Source of the DNA: Eutreptiella sp. 'Long Island Sound 2002'
Lineage: Eukaryota > Euglenozoa > Euglenophyceae > Eutreptiales > Eutreptiaceae
Assembly (NCBI GenBank): GCA_964036045.1
Contig: OZ038395.1
Coordinates: forward strand, 8,971,547 to 9,035,546
Length of the DNA stretch: 64,000 nucleotides
Reading direction: 5' to 3'
Numbering within the stretch: the first letter of the stretch is position 1; each line of letters opens with the position of its first letter. Of this stretch, positions 1 through 8,566 are shown in pieces. The notes under the pieces were generated by a model. The model made no database searches and was not told the DNA's origin. It worked only from the letters and a program-made list of their open reading frames with translations. Both the position numbers and the translations under genes were made by a program.

Positions 1-403
1 CCCCAACCCCCTACCCACCTCGTGTCGAAGCTACGGCCGGGTACCAAACAACGTCCAAAACCACACCAAACTCCTCTACCAAACCGTGCCTTACACTGTA
101 CTGTACAGACCGCCTTTGTGTGGAGCTGCTGCTGCAACCGCCCGCCCGCCTGCCCGCCCGCCCCATATCTATTTGAGACAGTCTTCAGGCTGCACCGCCC
201 GTGTCCATAGGCCACAAGGCAAAGGACCAGGCACTGCCGAGTCAAGGGCAGTGTGTACCCGCGCTTTGAGTGCCGTAAACGACGTCCAGACAGCCAAACA
301 CCGGCCCGTTCAGGTGGCGTACCTTGGGCAAGCCGTGGCGTGCGCCCGGCTGAAAGACAGTCACAAGACCTATACCTTGCCCCCCCTTGTAATCTCCCCG
401 CGC
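1..403. other. No recognisable feature
   Basis: GC-rich sequence with short overlapping ORFs in several frames and no domain, signal or splice pattern that I can recognise. The first SINE-like copy begins at about 404. Confidence 0.5.
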
Positions 404-580
404 TTGCTCACCAGAAGGGACTCAAGAAATCTCTCGGAATCAAGGATCAGAGCTGTCCAGTGCTACGATTGTCCCACAAGACGGTGCGGTAGCGGACATC
501 GCACGTCGTGGAGGATGAGCGGTATCTGATACCAGGCGATGCAGTGGGAACTGCCACACCCAAAAGCATGAGCTAGACAC
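404..580 (-). repeat. SINE-like family A, copy 1 (diverged)
   Basis: Matches the family-A repeat seen at 1372-1592, 2499-2612, 3136-3352, 5231-5372 and 7886-8098. The shared core is AGAGCTGTCCAGTGCTACGA (at about 451-470), followed by a stretch ending in a match to GATGCAGTGGGAACTGCCA. This copy lacks a poly(T) at its left side. Together with the MITE end next to it, it is collinear without indels with 7926-8150. Confidence 0.7.
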
Positions 581-583
581 ACA

Positions 584-774
584 GGGGGCGTTTTTGCACA
601 GCGCCAATTATTACGTTGTTTATCCCGGGGGCACCCCTGCAAACCAACCCCCTACAGAAGGATGCATGATCCATTCAAAACAGCATCGGGGGTGCAGAAT
701 TCAGGACCCTGGGACCTGTGGCTACCGGTGGTGGAAAACAGCCGACTTTTTCGCACCGCGCACGGTGCGCCCCC
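584..774. mobile_element. MITE with GGGGGCG termini, copy A
   Basis: A 191-bp element beginning GGGGGCGTTTTTGCACAGCGC and ending in the exact inverted complement of its first seven bases (CGCCCCC, 768-774). It is flanked by ACA (581-583) and AGA (775-777), a 3-bp target duplication with one mismatch. Homologous copies are at 4001-4291 and 17456-17657, each with a 3-bp duplication. The 3-bp duplication fits PIF/Harbinger or CACTA-type DNA transposons, but the superfamily is not determined. No coding capacity. Confidence 0.7.
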
Positions 775-1371
775 AGAGAATGGAAAGGCCTGTGGGCGGA
801 GGCGCAGACCGGGGGGGTATCACTGCAAGCTGGCCGTTGCACGCCACAACGGCCTTTTCGCGTGGTCATTCACACTGTCATCGCGCAATTGTACGTGAAA
901 CTCTCGACGGAAAAGAACGGACAACCTGCGGCTTTCCGAGCCCCTTTGTGGCAGGCTGTGGGGTCGGCACTGCATGAGAGTGCGGCAGCGGTGATCGGCT
1001 GCGCAACGAAAAATGGAACGCCGCGAGCCTCCAACCGAAAATCGCGAACCGGGTGCGGGAACTGTCCGGGTACAGACCCGCGTGGCCGTTCCTACTGCGA
1101 CAGTCCGCGCACGCGGTGCCGCACCCGGTGCGGCCTCCCCCCATGAGCGCGTCGCACGCGCGTCTGGCTCTGCGACGGGCGGTTGAAGTTTGCCACAGCA
1201 CACGGGACGCGCAATTCACACCATCCCAGGCAGTCGCCCGCCATTCCTGATGGGCCATGACCCACCGCGGTGTCCGTTAGAGGCTTTTCGTCGATTGTAG
1301 AGTCGGATGAGGGCTCAGGGGGAACAACGGTCGGTTCTGATCGGCTGAATGCCCCCGCCTGAGACACTTTC
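775..1371. other. Intergenic, no gene recognised
   Basis: GC-rich, with overlapping ORFs on both strands that look like composition artefacts. No recognised repeat family. Confidence 0.45.
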
Positions 1372-1592
1372 TTTTTTTTTAGGGGGGGGGTTCAGCCCAA
1401 GATGAGCTGGCGTAGCCCGCTCACTTCACAGTACTCGAGATAACCTCTCAGAATCAAGGTACAGAGCTGTCCAGTGCTGCGATGATCCCACAGTGGCCGT
1501 GGTAGCGGATCTGACACGTAATGAGGATGAGCTGAGTCTGAAACCAGGTTATGCAGCGGGAGACTGCCACGCCCGTAGGCTTCCCCCACCAT
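1372..1592 (-). repeat. SINE-like family A, copy 2
   Basis: The + strand begins with a T tract (about 1372-1380) and G tract, then CCAAGATGAGCTGGCGTAG and the family core, ending near the GACTGCCACGCC motif. Read on the minus strand, the element ends in poly(A), as expected of a non-LTR-mobilised SINE. The minus strand carries GGTTTCAGACTC, weakly like a Pol III B box; no convincing A box was seen. Confidence 0.65.
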
Positions 1593-2235
1593 AGACACTT
1601 TCAGCCCTTAGTCCGGAGTGTTGGAAGGAAATCATATTAAGGAGCAATAGTCCATGGGGCTTCCACCCATTCCAGCCCCCAGACTTACCCAAGGGGCAAG
1701 TCGCGCGGGTTTCTGGAGAGCTGCCGCCCTGTATGACAAGAGGCTCCTCCCTCCGTCCTTTAGGTCACCTCACGTGAGGCCTGTCCATGCTTCATGAGCT
1801 CATCTGTGCTGCTGGAAGACAGAGTACCCTCCTGCATGCTGTAGTCCGGAGTGTTGGCTGCAGCCAATTCCCATGTGGCCCCTTCTTGCCCCCCCATCCC
1901 CCTTGTAATCCCTCCCCTGATGTCAGGCCGGCCCCCATCCCCCATTTGGGGGGGGGGGAGGATTGCACTACACAATGGTAGCACTAAAACTGCTGCAGTT
2001 CCAATATAACCGACAGAAACTCCACGCATCCCAAAAGCAAACGGCGCAAAGCTGGCACTCACTCGGCCTTACCGCGTTGCTGGACTGGTGCGGTGAGGGT
2101 TCGGGCCGCATTGCCCACGGGTGTCCGCCGGGGCATAGTCAGGGGAAGACAGCGGTATGACGGGGTTGCCGCACTTGGATGGGCCCGACCCATGGTACCC
2201 CGCACCCCCGTTGTATAAGTTACGCAAAAGCCCCA
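1593..2235. other. Intergenic, no gene recognised
   Basis: Overlapping ORFs on both strands around 1760-2160 have no recognisable domain. Contains a G-run near 1949-1958. Confidence 0.4.
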
Positions 2236-2300
2236 AATAAATACGGTCCCTACGCCTACTGTAGCTTGGAGAAGGCCGCAGACGCCCGGGTTTAGAAACA
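2236..2300 (+). repeat. Short repeat family B (GGTCCCTACGCCTACTG)
   Basis: Contains GGTCCCTACGCCTACTGTAG followed by a GA(C/G)AAGGCCG-like stretch. The same block occurs at 2607-2675, 49803-49905 and 50052-50122, usually preceded by an A/T-rich AAATTAATATG-like lead. Confidence 0.6.
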
Positions 2301-2498
2301 GAAGACTGCACGGTGAGCTGGTGCAAGAAAGGGCAATAAAATGCAGAAATATCCCCATAATCAGAGCTATGCGGGTTCGAGTGGGCAAACACTCACAACA
2401 AATGTGTCCATGACCTAATGTAACTGGCAAGTCACCAAACCCATGTCTTATGCGGCTGCACTACATTTGTACCGAATTCAATTAGGTCCCAAATTATT

Positions 2499-2612
2499 TT
2501 TTTTTGGCTCAGACCAAGATGAGCTGGCGTAGCCTGCTCACTTTACAGTACTCGAGGTGACCCCTCGGAATCAAGGTTCAGAGCTGTCCAGTGCTACGAT
2601 GATCCCACTCCC
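2499..2612 (-). repeat. SINE-like family A, copy 3 (truncated)
   Basis: Poly(T) then GCTCAGACCAAGATGAGCTG and the family core, cut off after GATGATCCCAC and running directly into a family-B repeat. Confidence 0.7.
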
Positions 2613-2675
2613 ATTCAATTAGGTCCCAAATTAACATGGTCCCTACGCCTACTGCGGCTTGGACAAGGCTGTAAC
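2607..2675 (+). repeat. Short repeat family B, second copy
   Basis: CAATTAGGTCCCAAATTAAC lead, then GGTCCCTACGCCTACTGCGG and GGACAAGGCTGTA. It abuts the truncated family-A copy at 2499-2612. Confidence 0.6.
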
Positions 2676-2744
2676 TTCTATGGGGGGGGGGGAGGGACAC
2701 CTGCAATACGCAGATTTTGTGATCTCCAGACCTCTTGTGTTCTT

Positions 2745-2905
2745 TTGGTCCAGACCTTGGCAAGCCGGCAGAGCCCTCTTACCAGACGGCACTCGAGACA
2801 ATTCTCGGGATCAGGAATCAGGGCACTCCAGTCCTATGAGGGCCCCACAGCTCATCGTGGTCGCGGACATGACACCTCTGGACCTCCGGACCACAGACAC
2901 GCAGT
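2745..2905 (-). repeat. SINE-like family A, copy 4 (strongly diverged)
   Basis: Retains the order of family-A blocks: ACTCGAGACAATTCTCGGGATCA, then a GGGCACTCCAGTCCTATGAG core equivalent, then CGGACATGACACCTCTGGAC, with many substitutions. Confidence 0.45.
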
Positions 2906-3135
2906 GCACAGAAGTGGTCACCATCGAGGGTCACCGTCCAAGTCCGAAGCCAAAACATGAGCCCCCACCCAGTGCCCTCCTCTGGGCAGAGCTGCATTCG
3001 GCCGAAGTGGTCCCAAGACCCAGGGAACGCTCTATGAACGAAAAGGCGCAGAATGCAAGCGGAAAGGAAATGGCCCTGCAGCCGGTGCATTGTGGTGGAG
3101 GCAGCAGCAGGGAATGGCTCGACACTGAGCAACTT

Positions 3136-3352
3136 CTTTTTTTTTTTGGCTCAGACCAAGATGAGCTGGCGTAGCCTGCTCACTTCACAGTACTCCAGAC
3201 AACCTCTCGGAATCACGGTTCAGAGCTGTCCAGTGCTACGATGATCCGACAATGGCTGTGGTAGCGGATCTGACACGTAGTGAGGATTAGCTGAGTCTGA
3301 AACCAGGTTATGCAGTGGGAGACTGCCACGCCTGTGGGCTTCCCAGTGTGCG
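3136..3352 (-). repeat. SINE-like family A, copy 5 (best preserved)
   Basis: Begins with an 11-12-base T tract, then GGCTCAGACCAAGATGAGCT, and carries all family blocks to GACTGCCACGCCTGTGGGC. The T tract is a poly(A) tail on the minus strand, so this is the best template for a consensus. Confidence 0.75.
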
Positions 3353-3469
3353 TGAGGCACAGTGACTGTGGCTGAAGAAGACAGCGGTGTGAAGATTGAA
3401 GGCCGAGGTGAATCAGCAGGTTGCAGGGGCCCTACTGGATGCCCACCCGGTCCCGTCCCCGACTCCGGC

Positions 3470-3600
3470 CTTCCAGAAGGCGATGTGGTAGTGGATATCA
3501 CACGTCGTGAGGATGAGCTAAGTCTGATGCCAGGAAATGCAGCGGGGACTGCCACGCCCATTGGCATCCCAATGTGCGGCTGGGGCACAAGAAAGGCTGG
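3470..3600 (-). repeat. SINE-like family A, copy 6 (one half)
   Basis: Only the distal half is present: GATATCACACGTCGTGAGGA, then GCTAAGTCTGATGCCAGG and GGGACTGCCACGCCCATTGG. Confidence 0.55.
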
Positions 3601-4000
3601 ACTGAGAAAAACAGCGTTGTGCCACGCATAGAGAAACCGATACCCAAAGAGCAATCAGCGCTGACCGGACAGCACTGACTGGAAATGGTCCATGTCCACG
3701 ATGGGTCATCTCCGGGCCTCTTTCCGTGCAAAACCAAGTCACGTCACGCTCTCGACGGCGGAACCTGTGGTCAGAAAACCCAGGACAAGGCTTGGTACTT
3801 GGAAAAGGCCGTTCTTGCGCAAAGGGGGGCTACGTGGCCGAGTTGAACACCTCTGCGTAGCCCCTTGGCACCCCATGAGGCGCCCGCTTCAGCCCCGACC
3901 AGTGGTCATGGCACTCGCCATGTAGCGTGGGGACACTACTATCTCGTGTGCCCGCCGCCATTGAAACTGCACACCGCTTTCCCTCTAGATATGACCCATA
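3601..4000. other. Intergenic, no gene recognised
   Basis: Overlapping short ORFs on both strands without recognisable motifs. It ends in the ATA that forms the left target duplication of the next MITE. Confidence 0.4.
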
Positions 4001-4291
4001 GGGGGCGTTTTCGCACAGCGCGCGCACAGCGCCAATTATTACGGTGATTATCCAGGTAACAACCCTGAAAACCACCCACCTGCGGAATCATGCACAATCA
4101 ATTCAAAACTCAAAAATTCAAACATCTGATGCTTGCCATGGGTCCCAGGGACCTAAATTCTGCCCCCTATAGCCCCGTCCACTGCAGCAGCCATTCAATG
4201 ACGTCCTTTCAATCTTCTGAACTTACCGAACTCCCGGTGGTGGAGAACAGCCAACTGTGCACAGCGCGCGCACAGCGCACGGTACGCCCCC
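4001..4291. mobile_element. MITE with GGGGGCG termini, copy C
   Basis: A 291-bp element starting GGGGGCGTTTTCGCACAGCG and ending CGCCCCC at 4285-4291. ATA flanks both sides (3998-4000 and 4292-4294), a perfect 3-bp target duplication. It is longer than the other copies because of an extra central stretch around 4110-4220. Both ends carry CpG-rich GCGCGCACAGCGC blocks. Confidence 0.75.
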
Positions 4292-5230
4292 ATAGCACTG
4301 GAGTAGCTTTGTGTGTGCAGATATATCAACGGGGCCGGTTGCAGCTTCACTGTTCACGACAGAGCGTTGGCACGCGCCCGCACGGGACACAGCAAAATGG
4401 CTCATCCGCGCCCGATGGCGACCACAGATACCCTCATACCCCCCCCCCCTGTGCCCAGGAACCGGCAATGTTTGACCGCGGAACCAGCAGGCGGTTCTTG
4501 CGCACGCTTTCCCCCCAAAGTTCGACCGCGGAACCAGGGGTTGGTTCTTGCGCATGACCCTGGGCAGCCCCGTACCGCGGAAGAAAAAATTTTCCGGCGC
4601 GTTGCGCCGTGACATGCGCGCCCTCTCCTTTCCCACAGTCAACCACGTTGACAAATGAACACCAAAGGAGTGATGGGGGAACCCGTAGCAACACACATGA
4701 AATGATGTCCTGCACACCTGAATAGCTGTCCTACATCCACCAGAACCATGAAAAACCCAATACCGTGGTAAAAAAAGGGGTGCGAGAATTCGACCGCGGA
4801 GCCAGGGGGCGGTTCTTGCGCAAGGTGGTTCCTAGGCACGGGGGGGGGGGGGGAACAGGCCGACGGGTGTCCTGCAGGTGGGCAGCGGCGATGCGTGCAG
4901 ATCCACGGGTGACGGTTCCGCGAAAAAGATGCGAGTGCCACCAGCGACCATGTCCAACAGGTGCGGAAGGGCGTCGTTGGCGTAAAATTGAACGCCTCGC
5001 TATTTGTAAGGATGCCGTCGTTGTCTGCCTCGGTTGTGGGAAAATTGAAGATTTGTGTCGCGGTTGATGGGTCTGAGATGCAGATCAGAATGCCACTTCA
5101 CAAGTGAGTCTTGTGTATCTTTGAGTAGCATTCATGTACCAGCACCTTTACTCTGACGTACTACTGCGAACTGGCAGACACCCCCCCAACACACAAAAGA
5201 AAAGCAATCTTCGCCTTTCGGATGAATGAT
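4292..5230. repeat. Dispersed 38-bp CGACCGCGG repeats in unannotated DNA
   Basis: Three related copies start near 4472, 4518 and 4789. Each reads roughly TTCGACCGCGGAACCAGG then a GGTTCTTGCGCA block. No gene is recognisable between them; several ORFs here simply read through the repeats. Confidence 0.5.
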
Positions 5231-5372
5231 ATATTTTTTTATTTTTCATCGTTTTCAGCCCAAGATGAGCTGGTGTAGCCTGCTCACTTTACAGTACTTA
5301 AGATAACCTCTCGGGATCAAGGTTCAGAGCTGTCCAGTGCAACGATGATCCCACAGTGGCTGCAGTAGCGGA
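5231..5372 (-). repeat. SINE-like family A, copy 7
   Basis: A T-rich tract (5231-5258) precedes CAGCCCAAGATGAGCTGG and the family core. The copy stops at GCAGTAGCGGATA and a second T tract follows (5373-5390), so another minus-strand poly(A)-type tract lies just beyond its truncated end. Confidence 0.65.
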
Positions 5373-5390
5373 TATTTTTTTTATTTTTTA

Positions 5391-6164
5391 TTGTAAGCGG
5401 TCCGGTCCAATCGACAATTGTGCGAGATTGTTCCGGCTCTTCAGACTCATTGTCTGAGGCTGTACATGACCGGTACTGACACCCACTCGCCTTCCTCGCA
5501 GGAGGCATATGGTTATGGGTTCACTGGGTAACGCTTGTGATGCCCTCCCCAGGGGTCACCCCTGCCTGACAGCTCGAAATGGGGTGCAGTGGTTCACCGG
5601 TTGCTACTCTTTAGAGCGTCTAGAGGCGCCGCAGGCGCCCCCGCACCGTGTGCTCTGTCCGCTCCTACATTGTGCAGCCGTGGACACGTTCAGTGGCTGC
5701 CTATGCTTTCGGCTGACCACACGGCCTGTGCGTTGGGCACAGCACTGGGCCGGGGTTCGCATCGAGCCGCATATTAGGGCACGGTTCTGCAGTGGCGGAA
5801 CAGGGCGGGGCGGGGCGGGGCGGGGCACTTGGAGCCGATCCTGAACGGAGCGCGTCACGCCTTCTTCAGCAACGGCCTGGTCCCCAGGAACACCCTTCGG
5901 CTCGAAATGGGTCGGAATTCTTGGTCTCGGTGCGGCAACCAACGCCCGATGGTCCTTCCACACGCCCATATCCCATGAGCCCAGGCTATTGCTAGATGCG
6001 ATCATTCATGCATGGCGGCTCATGCATTCTACATCTCTGCTCTTTGCGCTGAAGACACGAGCACGAGATTCTAGTGTTAAGCCTTGCTCTTTGGTAACCG
6101 TAGAATATGAGCAAAATATCCCCCCTCCCCTTGCGCAAGCACAGCCGCGGTCCCAAAAGTCAGG
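5391..6164. other. Intergenic, no gene recognised
   Basis: Several ORFs of 60-130 codons overlap on both strands with no family resemblance. Contains a short GGGGC tandem (about 5808-5826). Confidence 0.4.
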
Positions 6165-6458
6165 TCAAAACGGCGGTTCAACGCCCACCCCGCGCTTAGA
6201 CAAGGCCGTGCATGCGCGCGACACACGTGACAACAAACGTGTGGGGGAGCCCTCAGATGGGGATGGCGAGGGGCTGCAAATGGGGAAGAGCACTTTATCA
6301 AAAGCGGCATTGTGCTCCATCTCCTTCCCATTCCGCATGTCCTTCAAATGGATGTAGTTGTCCCCATGACGAGAGAGACCAAAAAAATTGGCAGACACAT
6401 GTTCCCCAGTGCTCCGGACGTACGTGACAGCCATGCCGGGAATAACATTGTCAGCCAT
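6165..6458 (-). CDS. Small SH3/Tudor-like ORF, copy 1
   Basis: ORF of 97 residues starting at ATG 6458. Residues 6-55 (PGMAVTYVRSTGEHVSANFF and on through YIHLKDMRNGKEMEH) look like a small beta-barrel of the SH3/Tudor type. The same pattern appears in the ORF at 14848-15204: G-x-x-V-x-Y-x-R-S-x-G, then a hydrophobic G-x-x-x-D/E-x-G turn, then a charged HL segment. After residue 58 it becomes Ser/Pro-rich and overlaps a dispersed repeat, so the true C-terminus or a splice site is probably near there. Function unknown. It may be a host reader-type domain or the 5' piece of a transposon polyprotein. Confidence 0.45.
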   Translation of the reverse strand: MADNVIPGMAVTYVRSTGEHVSANFFGLSRHGDNYIHLKDMRNGKEMEHNAAFDKVLFPICSPSPSPSEGSPTRLLSRVSRACTALSKRGVGVEPPF

Positions 6459-6611
6459 GGCTGAAAATCACATCAGAACAAACAGCATGGGGTTGCAATG
6501 TGTAGTACAATGTTGTTATGAACACAATGCACTATCACAAACATGACTGAGCCCCTCTTTCCCTATACAAACACTCTACAAACACCCAATCCTCCATTCT
6601 GGACCACAAAA

Positions 6612-6690
6612 ACAGCGGTCCCAAAATTTCCGCCAAACGGCGGTTCAACGCTCAGCCCGTGCTTAGACAGAGCCGTGCATGCGCAAGGGG
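6612..6690 (+). repeat. Dispersed GCGGTCCCAAAA...CGGCGGTTCAACGC repeat
   Basis: This block and the one at 6146-6220 share GCGGTCCCAAAA, CGGCGGTTCAACGC and GAGCCGTGCATGCGC-like stretches in the same order. The first copy overlaps the 3' part of the small ORF at 6165-6458. Confidence 0.55.
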
Positions 6691-7885
6691 GGGGGAGGGT
6701 ATGAGCAAATATGCTACTTTCCTAGTATCTTGAAGCTCTCTGAGCCCGGGGTTGGGGAGGTTGTTTGGGGCCCTGGCCAGCCCCGACCCACCCACCCACC
6801 CCCCCACATCAGAAAAATTTTCCTCCGGCAAATATGAAATTTATTAAAGGGGCCGGAAATTTGAGGTTGATTTTAGGTACACAAAATATTTTTTGGCCTC
6901 TGGGGTTCTCCATAAGCGAAAGCTGGCATCAGACCCCAGTCGCATCCATCCCCCAGCCTCGCCCGCATGCCCCATCCATTGCATTGTGTCCAGGATGTCC
7001 GGGGCGGCGCATTGCATGCGGGAGGGCAGTTGGTGTGACGAGAGTGTGGGGAAGGCACCCAGGCGCTACCTGGGTACACACAGTGCGGTCTCCAACCATC
7101 GAGTAATACAGTGACGGGATTCGTGGGGTGGTCCGCGGTGACCACCACCGGGGCCGGCGCCACACGGGGGCCGGGGGGGAGGGCGTATATTCATCGAATA
7201 AAGAACGCCAAACGCCGAGTGGCTCCAGCCCACACCGATGGCAAAGGGGGACGGCTGAGATGGAAAAGCGCCGCCTGCCGGGCCAGAGCCAGGGATGCAC
7301 CAGAAGATCCATCTCACGGTTGTCCCCGGCAAACAGATGACATACGAACCTTCGCCCGCAGTCGGTGCCCCATGAACCAATTGCAGCCGTTAACCACCAG
7401 CGACTGGCGGGTACCCGTCGGCGGTTGGCGGTTGCGGCTGAGGTTAACCGCCAACCGCCGGCCCGAAGGGCTGTCCTGAGTGGAAATACGAATGGAGTGA
7501 AACTCCCGCGGCTACAGGACAGCCCCGGGGCCCATCAACGAGGCGATGACGAGAGCATGAGGGGGAGTCGTTGGGGCGTCCAACAAGGCAGGCCAAAGGC
7601 CGCCGTCGGACACCGCGGAACGGGGCCTGCGGTGCTGAGACAAAGTCCGAGGGCAAGAGGACCGCCCGGGGGAGGCGGTGGCGCGCGCGGGGGCCACGGG
7701 CGCGCACGGGGCGCGACGTGAGGAGGGCCGCAGGGGTCGGGCAGGGCAGGGGCGACACTGGCCCCGAGGATGGCCAGTCCGCTGGGGGCAGGGGGATGAA
7801 TGTGTGTTGCGGCTCAAGCCACAGAATGTACTGCAGATGTCTCCTGCCTGGCATTTGACGGTTTGTGGAAATGGCAATTATTTTT
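6691..7885. other. Intergenic, no gene recognised
   Basis: About 1.2 kb of GC-rich DNA with overlapping ORFs on both strands that I regard as composition artefacts. A CGGTTGGCGG-type purine/pyrimidine motif near 7412-7460 is reminiscent of the CCAACCGCC tract at 61.1 kb. Confidence 0.4.
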
Positions 7886-8098
7886 TTTTTGGGGGGGGGT
7901 GCAAGCCATGACAAGCTGCCGGAGCTTGCTCATCAGAAGGCACTCGAGAAATCTCTCGGAATCAAGGATCAGAGCTGTCCAGTGCTACGATTGTCCCACA
8001 AGACGGTGCGGTAGCGGACATCGCACGTCGTGAAGGATGAGCGGTATCTGATACCAGGCGATGCAGTGGGAACTGCCACGCCCAAAGGCATGAGCTAG
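7886..8098 (-). repeat. SINE-like family A, copy 8
   Basis: T tract then G tract, then CAAGCCATGACAAGCTGCCG and the diverged core shared with copy 1. From about 7926 it is collinear with 404-630 (constant offset 7522), including the adjoining MITE end. Confidence 0.7.
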
Positions 8099-8105
8099 AC
8101 ACACA

Positions 8106-8152
8106 GGGGGCGTTTTTGCACAGCGCCAATTATTACGTTGTTTATCCCGGGA
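8106..8152. mobile_element. Left fragment of a GGGGGCG MITE
   Basis: The first 47 bases match copy A (584-630), with the same ACA on the left. The element breaks at GGGAGCACG and switches into a copy of the family-A repeat. This is a duplicated fragment, not an independent insertion. Confidence 0.7.
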
Positions 8153-8566
8153 GCACGTCGTGGAGGATGAGCGGTATCTGATACCAGGCGATGCAGTTTG
8201 TGGAAATGGCAATTATCCCCGGATGCATGACGGCGCGCACTAGCTGAGTGTGATGACCATTCACATACCGAACCCCAAATCTGAATCATATGATGGCGCA
8301 TTGCGTCTGATGTGTTCCGCGCTCCGGGCCCACGGGGCATACGGCAAGTTGTGGGGACAGTATGTCCTGTCCAATTGTTTGCATGTGCACAGCAGAGATT
8401 GGACATCTGTCGTGACCCAAGTTTGGGACAGTCGGGGGTGGTGGTGCGCACCGGTTGAGTGTGATGACCATTCATATCGCGACAGCAAGTTCTGAATGAA
8501 ATGGAGTCGGTCTTCGCGGGATAGACGGACGGACCGACAGAGCGGGCGCAGAGCCCGAGGCCGAGC
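8153..8566. repeat. Rearranged duplicates downstream of the receptor gene
   Basis: 8153-8193 repeats part of family A (CACGTCGTGGAGGATGAGCG). 8194-8214 repeats TTTGTGGAAATGGCAATTAT, also present near 7861. Two 35-bp direct repeats containing GAGTGTGATGACCATTCA lie at about 8233-8271 and 8446-8483. No gene recognised. The 3' end of the receptor mRNA should fall here, but no clear polyadenylation signal could be assigned. Confidence 0.5.
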
